Source: CAXXOZ01 sp963676435 (GTDB taxonomy: Bacteria > Bacillota > Clostridia > Lachnospirales > Lachnospiraceae). From it: DNA of 64,000 bases. The notes beneath the pieces are model-generated. The model did no database searches and was not told the origin of the DNA. It was given only the letters and a program-made list of their open reading frames with translations. The stretch spans positions 1 to 64,000 of the forward strand of contig CAXXOZ010000013.1 of NCBI GenBank assembly GCA_963676435.2. The letters are read 5' to 3'. Shown one piece after another: positions 59,229 to 64,000 of the stretch (positions within the stretch are counted from its first letter, which is position 1; every line of letters starts with the position of its first letter). The position numbers and the translations under genes are program-made.

Positions 59229-59924
59229 TTATATTTTTTTCAAGAATTTTTTTACAACCTCTATATCCTCTATTGTTGTAATTTTTAAGTTCTTATAATC
59301 CCCTTCTAATAACTTGATTTTACATGTTTCAAAAGGATAATTTTCAAGTACCATTGCATCGTCAGTAAGTCCTTTGATTTCTTTAGCGATTGCATATTCA
59401 TAGGCTTTTTTAATTAATTCCACTTCAAAGCTTTGAGGTGTTTGAATAATCCACACATTTTCTCTTTGAGGTGTGCTTTCAATAAATCTAAATTCATCTG
59501 CTATTTTCACAGTATCTTTTGACAATACTCCTGTAACACAGGCTCTGTATTTTTGAACCTGCTTAATGTTATCTTCAATTATATCTAAACATATTGCAGC
59601 TCTTGCTGAGTCATGAATTAAAACATAATCCGAATCTTCAACTTCTAAAAGACCATTATAAACAGAATTATATCTTTCTTTTCCGCCTGCAATTATCTTT
59701 TTGACTTTTTTAAAACCAAACTTATCAACAACTTCACCTTGACAATATTCTATACTATCTTCATTTGTAACTAAAATAATTTCATCAATAGAGCTATTTT
59801 CAAAAGTTTTCAAAGAATAATATAAAACAGGTTTATCTTCAATTTCAATGAACTGTTTCTTTGTTTTAATTCCCATTCTACTGCCTGAACCAGCAGCTAG
59901 AATTATTGCTGTAGTTTTTGCCAT
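59229..59924 (-). CDS. ispD: 2-C-methyl-D-erythritol 4-phosphate cytidylyltransferase
   Basis: The 231-residue protein has the nucleotidyltransferase motif AIILAAGSGSRMGIKTKKQFIEI (residues 6-28), LIHDSARA, KDTVK and QTPQSF, all typical of IspD. It joins CTP to MEP in the non-mevalonate isoprenoid pathway. The variant SARA in place of PxARP (HDSARAAI) is a small oddity, but the fold motifs are intact. It is the last gene of the operon, five bases after tsaD. Confidence 0.93.
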   Translation of the reverse strand: MAKTTAIILAAGSGSRMGIKTKKQFIEIEDKPVLYYSLKTFENSSIDEIILVTNEDSIEYCQGEVVDKFGFKKVKKIIAGGKERYNSVYNGLLEVEDSDYVLIHDSARAAICLDIIEDNIKQVQKYRACVTGVLSKDTVKIADEFRFIESTPQRENVWIIQTPQSFEVELIKKAYEYAIAKEIKGLTDDAMVLENYPFETCKIKLLEGDYKNLKITTIEDIEVVKKFLKKI

Positions 59925-59928
59925 GTTT

Positions 59929-60957
59929 TCACTCTCTCGATTCTAGTTTTAAGTTTGGAACAGCATTTAATGTAAAGTCACTTCTTTTTCCATTTATAAA
60001 ATCATAATACGCTGCTGATCCAATCATAGCCGCATTATCGGTACACATTAATGGAGATGGATAATAAAACTCAATACCCTTTGTATTACAAGCTTCAATA
60101 AAATTATTTCTAATATACGAGTTAGAAGCAACTCCACCTGCTAAAGCCAGTTTTTTAATACCCGTCTCTTCTACTGCAAGCAAAGACCTACTTAGTAGCG
60201 CCTGCATAACTGCAAACTGAAAGCCTGCTGCAATATCACTTTTGTTAATCACTTCACCTTTCATTTCTGCTGAGTTAATATAATTTAAAACCGCTGACTT
60301 TAATCCACTAAAGCTAAAATCAAAAGGAGCCCCGTCGATATTTGCTTTTGGAAATGTAATTGCTTTTTCATCACCTTCCAACGCAAGTTTTTCAACCTTC
60401 GGTCCCCCTGGATAACCTAAACCTATAGCTCTTGCTATTTTATCAAACGCCTCTCCTGCTGCATCATCCCTTGTTTTCCCAATAACTTCGTATTTTCCAT
60501 AGTCCATTACTTTTACTAAGTGAGTATGACCTCCTGAAACAACCATACATATAAAAGGCGGTTCTAAATTTATGTTTTCAATATAATTAGCACATATATG
60601 TCCTTCAATATGGTGTACTCCTATTAGTGGTTTGTTTTTTGAAAAAGCAATAGCTTTTGCCTCTGCAACTCCAACCAATAAAGCTCCTACAAGTCCTGGA
60701 CCATAAGTAACACCTATTGCATCTATATCATCAAGGCTGCATTTTGATTTTTCTAATGACTCCTTAATTACCTGATTGATTTTTTCAATATGCTTTCTAG
60801 ATGCTATTTCTGGAACCACACCTCCATACACCGCATGTAAATCCATCTGAGAAAAAATAACATTAGATAACACTTCTCTGCCGTTTTTAACAACTGCTGC
60901 CGCTGTTTCATCACAAGATGTTTCTATTGCTAAAACTTTTATATCTTTATTCTCCAT
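59929..60957 (-). CDS. tsaD: tRNA N6-threonylcarbamoyladenosine transferase TsaD
   Basis: The 342-residue protein has the ASKHA-fold motifs of Tsa[44 protein letters not shown] with the metal-binding His pair, [23 protein letters not shown] and [10 protein letters not shown]. It transfers threonylcarbamoyl to A37 of ANN-decoding tRNAs with TsaB and TsaE, which are encoded upstream in the same operon. It overlaps the unknown gene before it by 11 bases. Confidence 0.97.
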   Translation of the reverse strand: MENKDIKVLAIETSCDETAAAVVKNGREVLSNVIFSQMDLHAVYGGVVPEIASRKHIEKINQVIKESLEKSKCSLDDIDAIGVTYGPGLVGALLVGVAEAKAIAFSKNKPLIGVHHIEGHICANYIENINLEPPFICMVVSGGHTHLVKVMDYGKYEVIGKTRDDAAGEAFDKIARAIGLGYPGGPKVEKLALEGDEKAITFPKANIDGAPFDFSFSGLKSAVLNYINSAEMKGEVINKSDIAAGFQFAVMQALLSRSLLAVEETGIKKLALAGGVASNSYIRNNFIEACNTKGIEFYYPSPLMCTDNAAMIGSAAYYDFINGKRSDFTLNAVPNLKLESRE

Positions 60958-61522
60958 TTTCTATCACAATATTTGAAGCTAAAATTTTCCATTTACCTTC
61001 TGGGTCCTTCCTTAAAATATATTCCTGATCGCTACCTACCGTACCTTCATCATTTTTAAAATAATATATACATCTAACATTTGCATATTCCTGTTCTTCA
61101 AATGTAATATAATCAACTTCAGAATTTTTTGATATTATATAAGAAGAAAGCGTTGTGCCTGTAGCTTCTTTTTCTTTAATATCTACACTCAAATCTTCAA
61201 AGTGTTGGTTGTATGGATTCAAAGTGATCAACTCATCGTCCATTAAAACCCTAGCTTGAGATACTAGTCCTACGAACTCTTCTTGTGAATACTCTTCATT
61301 ATAAAAACACTGTTGCAATTCTACATAAAACAATATAACTTCTCTAGGTGTTGTAGGGTAGTCATTCTCTAAATCTCTATTTAAAGCTTTAAAAACTTCA
61401 GACACTTCTGTATCCTCTGCATTTAAACTGTCTTCATTTGTTTTATTTGACAAATAATAATAATAACCAACTGCTAGTACCGCCAATATTAAAACCAAAA
61501 TAATAACTCTTAAATTTTTCAT
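60947..61522 (-). CDS. Membrane-anchored protein of unknown function in the tsaD operon
   Basis: The 191-residue protein has one N-terminal transmembrane segment ([20 protein letters not shown], about 4-23). It is followed by an extracellular domain with [42 protein letters not shown] and, at the end, [20 protein letters not shown], suggesting an NTF2-like or DUF6715-like fold. It overlaps both neighbours, so it is translated with rnz and tsaD. Its role is unknown and not explained by the tRNA functions around it. Confidence 0.75.
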   Translation of the reverse strand: MKNLRVIILVLILAVLAVGYYYYLSNKTNEDSLNAEDTEVSEVFKALNRDLENDYPTTPREVILFYVELQQCFYNEEYSQEEFVGLVSQARVLMDDELITLNPYNQHFEDLSVDIKEKEATGTTLSSYIISKNSEVDYITFEEQEYANVRCIYYFKNDEGTVGSDQEYILRKDPEGKWKILASNIVIENGE

Positions 61523-62436
61523 TAGTCATCTCCCTTAAATTCTAAAGTTACTGACATCAAGTCTTTTCCTGGTCTAATCTTAGGAAACACCTTTCTAACA
61601 TCTTCCATGTATTCTTCTGGCCTAAAAAGCGAAGGACTAAAGTGAGTTAACCACACTTCATTTACTTTTGCCTTTTTTGCAGTTTTTGCCGCCTCTAAAA
61701 AAGTCATGTGCTTATACTCGTGTGCTTTATCCTGTTTATCTTTTTCCCCATACATTCCTTCACAAATAAATAAATCTGCTTCTTTTACAGAATCCGAAAT
61801 ATTATCAGTTGGTCTTGTGTCTGTACAGTATGAAAGTTTAATCCCTTTTCTGTCTGGTCCCATTACCATATCAGAAGTATATACCATTCCTTCATGCTCT
61901 ACAGTTTCGCCTTTTTGAAGTTTATTCCAATAATTCACAGGAATATTCAAAGCCTTTGCCTTATTTAAATCAAATTTTCCACTTCTGTCTATTACAATAT
62001 TATATCCATAGCAGAGTACATTATGATTCACTTTAAAAGCTTCTATTCTATAACCATCCATTTCTATAACTCTGTTTTTTTCTGTCATTTCTATAAATTT
62101 TATTTCAAAGGGCAAATCCTGAGCAATAACTCTAAGCGCATTCACTACTCTTTCTAGCCCCTTAGGTCCAGCTATCAAAAGTGGTTGTGTTCTTTCTGCA
62201 TTTCCCATTGTCAATAAAAGACCAGGCAAACCAGCTATGTGATCAGCATGGAAGTGTGTAAAGCATATAATATCTATAGGTTTGAAACTCCATCCTTTTT
62301 CTTTTACACCTACCTGAGTACCTTCACCACAGTCTATTAAAACACTTTTACCATTATATCTGGCCATTAGTGCCGTAAGTCTTCTCCTTGGAAGAGGCAT
62401 CATGCCTCCTGTTCCTAGCAAACAAACATCTAACAT
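61522..62436 (-). CDS. rnz: Ribonuclease Z
   Basis: The 304-residue metallo-beta-lactamase-fold protein has FTHFHADHIAGLPGLL, the HxHxDH zinc motif, GTGGMMPLPRRRLTA near the start, YCTDTRP and WLTHFSPS. It cuts tRNA precursors at the discriminator base, which is needed here because most tRNA genes in the window do not encode CCA. It overlaps the next gene by one base. Confidence 0.95.
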   Translation of the reverse strand: MLDVCLLGTGGMMPLPRRRLTALMARYNGKSVLIDCGEGTQVGVKEKGWSFKPIDIICFTHFHADHIAGLPGLLLTMGNAERTQPLLIAGPKGLERVVNALRVIAQDLPFEIKFIEMTEKNRVIEMDGYRIEAFKVNHNVLCYGYNIVIDRSGKFDLNKAKALNIPVNYWNKLQKGETVEHEGMVYTSDMVMGPDRKGIKLSYCTDTRPTDNISDSVKEADLFICEGMYGEKDKQDKAHEYKHMTFLEAAKTAKKAKVNEVWLTHFSPSLFRPEEYMEDVRKVFPKIRPGKDLMSVTLEFKGDD

Positions 62437-62478
62437 CTATATATACTCTTTCTATACTTATTTATATTGTTAATATTA

Positions 62479-62913
62479 TCATATTGTATAACTCATTACA
62501 ATTCCATTTTCTAAAGGGTTTTGATAAAAATTTTTTCTAATACCAATTTCTTTGAATCCAATTTTCTCATATAGTTTTACCGCTATATGATTTCCCTCTC
62601 TAACTTCCAGGAATATTTTAGAAACATTCTTTCCTTTAACATTATTTATAAGATATTTAAGGAGCTCTTCTCCAGCACCTATGCCCCTGTATTCATTATT
62701 TATACCAATATTAATTATATTCGCCTCATCTAAAACAAAAAATAATGCCGCATAACCAATAACGACATCATCTTTTTCAATTACACAATATATACTGTCT
62801 TCTCTTGAGAAACTTTCCATAATTTCATGTTTTGACCAAGGCATAGAAAAACACTGATTTTCTATTTCATACACTTTTTCTATATCTTCACTTTTCATCA
62901 GTCGACTTTTCAT
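62479..62913 (-). CDS. rimI: Ribosomal protein S18-alanine N-acetyltransferase RimI
   Basis: The 144-residue GNAT-fold protein has the acetyl-CoA motif NNEYRGIGAGEELLKYL, EVREGNHIAVKLYEKIGF and SMPWSKHEI at the substrate side, as in RimI. It acetylates the N-terminal Ala of S18. It overlaps tsaB by 26 bases; the tsaB-rimI-tsaD grouping is common in Firmicutes. Confidence 0.93.
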   Translation of the reverse strand: MKSRLMKSEDIEKVYEIENQCFSMPWSKHEIMESFSREDSIYCVIEKDDVVIGYAALFFVLDEANIINIGINNEYRGIGAGEELLKYLINNVKGKNVSKIFLEVREGNHIAVKLYEKIGFKEIGIRKNFYQNPLENGIVMSYTI

Positions 62914-63598
62914 TTAAACACCTTTCTGCCTGAGATAATCTTATATATTCAGGAGTATGTTCGTCAGCAGATACATATATGCCTTTTTCAAAATAAATTT
63001 TTGCCAGAGCCCCAACGGAACCTGCTCTTTGCCTATTAAGGTGCGGCGGAGCAAAAGAATGGGTTTTCTTTAAATTAGTTGATATATATTCCTTAAAAAT
63101 CGGAATTCCATCCCCAACAAAAATAACATTCCTATCTATTTCAGTCAAGAAATCAATTAAGTCTTCTATAGACAATGCACTTTGGTCTTTTATTATCTCT
63201 AAGTTATTTTCCGTAAATTCATACACACCTGTATATACCTGATTTCTTCTTGCATCCATTATCGGACAAATCAACTTATCACTACCTAAAAAGTTATATG
63301 CCATGGCTTCAAGAGTAGGGATTTCGATTATTGGCTTATCAATCGACAAAGCAATGCCCTTGGCAGTTGCACTTCCGATTCTTAATCCTGTAAAAGAACC
63401 TGGTCCCTTTGAAATAGCCACTCCATCAATAGTATTTACATCATCTTCAATCATTTTAAAAACTTCATTAATCATTGGCAAAAGAGTTTGCGAGTGAGTT
63501 TTTTTAAAGTTAACCGTATATTCTGCTTTCATAACATCATCGTCAATTATTGCTATTGATGCAACAAGAGAAGATGATTCTATTGCTAAAATTTTCAT
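62888..63598 (-). CDS. tsaB: tRNA threonylcarbamoyladenosine biosynthesis protein TsaB
   Basis: The 236-residue protein has the ASKHA N-domain MKILAIESSSLVASIAII, KTHSQTLLPMI, ISKGPGSFTGLRIGSATAKG and CPIMDARRNQVYTGVY, all typical of TsaB. It is the non-catalytic partner of TsaD in t6A synthesis. It overlaps tsaE by four bases. Confidence 0.96.
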   Translation of the reverse strand: MKILAIESSSLVASIAIIDDDVMKAEYTVNFKKTHSQTLLPMINEVFKMIEDDVNTIDGVAISKGPGSFTGLRIGSATAKGIALSIDKPIIEIPTLEAMAYNFLGSDKLICPIMDARRNQVYTGVYEFTENNLEIIKDQSALSIEDLIDFLTEIDRNVIFVGDGIPIFKEYISTNLKKTHSFAPPHLNRQRAGSVGALAKIYFEKGIYVSADEHTPEYIRLSQAERCLNEKSTDEK

Positions 63599-64000
63599 AC
63601 TGTAATCCTTCTAAAATCTAATCCTTTTTCCAAATCTTTTTCAATTCTTACACTGTAAGCATTTTTAGGAATTATTTCTTCAATAAGTTCAGCCCATTCT
63701 ATTAAACACACACCCTCACCGAAAAAATACTCCTCGTATCCAATTTCTTCCATTTCACTTATATCACTAACACGATAAACATCAAAATGGTATAAAGGAA
63801 TTTTGCCATCTTCATAGACCTGTATAATTGTAAATGTTGGACTCACAACTGGCTCATCAATACCAAGGCCGTGAGCAAAACCTTTTGTGAAAACAGTTTT
63901 ACCCACACCTAAATCTCCACTTATGCAGACTATATCTCCTGGTTTTATTTTTTTTGCAAATTCAATTCCAACTTCATATGTTTCTTTTTCCGAATATGTT
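63595..64000 (-). CDS. tsaE: tRNA threonylcarbamoyladenosine biosynthesis ATPase TsaE, partial (N-terminus beyond the window)
   Basis: The frame is open to the right edge. It reads KETYEVGIEFAKKIKPGD, then Walker A GDLGVGKT, SPTFTIIQVYE, YHFDVYRV, GYEEYFFGEGVCLIEWAE and a typical C-terminus. The GTG inside the Walker motif is not a start. TsaE is the ATPase that resets the TsaB-TsaD complex. Only a few N-terminal residues appear to be missing. Confidence 0.95.
   Translation of the reverse strand, partial: TYSEKETYEVGIEFAKKIKPGDIVCISGDLGVGKTVFTKGFAHGLGIDEPVVSPTFTIIQVYEDGKIPLYHFDVYRVSDISEMEEIGYEEYFFGEGVCLIEWAELIEEIIPKNAYSVRIEKDLEKGLDFRRITV

Overview
The window comes from a low-GC anaerobic member of the Clostridia. 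The 16S rRNA gene (minus strand, 57031-58583) reads like Lachnospirales/Lachnospiraceae; this is recognition from memory, not an alignment. Most genes are on the minus strand.

1-12.5 kb: a clostridial-type molybdenum nitrogenase cluster. The minus strand reads nifH - nifI1 - nifI2 - nifD - nifK - (hairpin) - nifE - nifN-B fusion - [2Fe-2S] ferredoxin - nifV-omega - nifV-alpha - anfO-like, followed by a glycoside hydrolase family 2 gene that leaves the window. Gene order, the 536-residue NifD, the nifN-B fusion, the split homocitrate synthase and the thioredoxin-fold ferredoxin all match the Clostridium pasteurianum layout. A promoter plus leader terminator before nifH, and a hairpin between nifK and nifE, suggest control by premature termination. 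The last three genes (nifV-alpha, anfO-like, GH2) together carry five single-base indels, while the other genes of the window look intact.

12.5-25.6 kb: an accessory chromosomal region with a Gfo/Idh/MocA oxidoreductase, a secreted CHAP protein with fibronectin-like repeats, and a LysR regulator divergent from a UroD-type methyltransferase and an MFS transporter. Two large cyclic-di-GMP enzymes follow (GGDEF + HD-GYP, and degenerate GGDEF + EAL). They flank an unknown membrane-anchored protein that has a tandem palindrome operator upstream.

25.6-52 kb: a region rich in mobile elements. It has two identical 1900-bp insertion sequences, a group IIC intron placed just after a tRNA-Leu terminator, an IS1202-like element with 28-bp direct repeats, and an IS21 element. 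Between them are a cytosolic flavin-based fumarate-reductase-like module (FMN reductase, three-domain reductase, LysR, ApbE), a lipoprotein FKBP/trigger-factor-like isomerase, six tRNAs, a phosphodiesterase/RdgB pair, a papain-like secreted protease, an RNA methyltransferase, a tannase-like hydrolase, an AraC regulator and an EFR1-type flavodoxin-ferredoxin.

52-59.2 kb: an rRNA operon with unusual order, 16S - 5S - tRNA-Ile - tRNA-Ala - 23S, then eight more tRNAs. Two tRNA-Ser genes lie upstream.

59.2-64 kb: a housekeeping operon tsaE (partial) - tsaB - rimI - rnz - unknown - tsaD - ispD, serving tRNA t6A modification, protein acetylation, tRNA 3' processing and isoprenoid synthesis.
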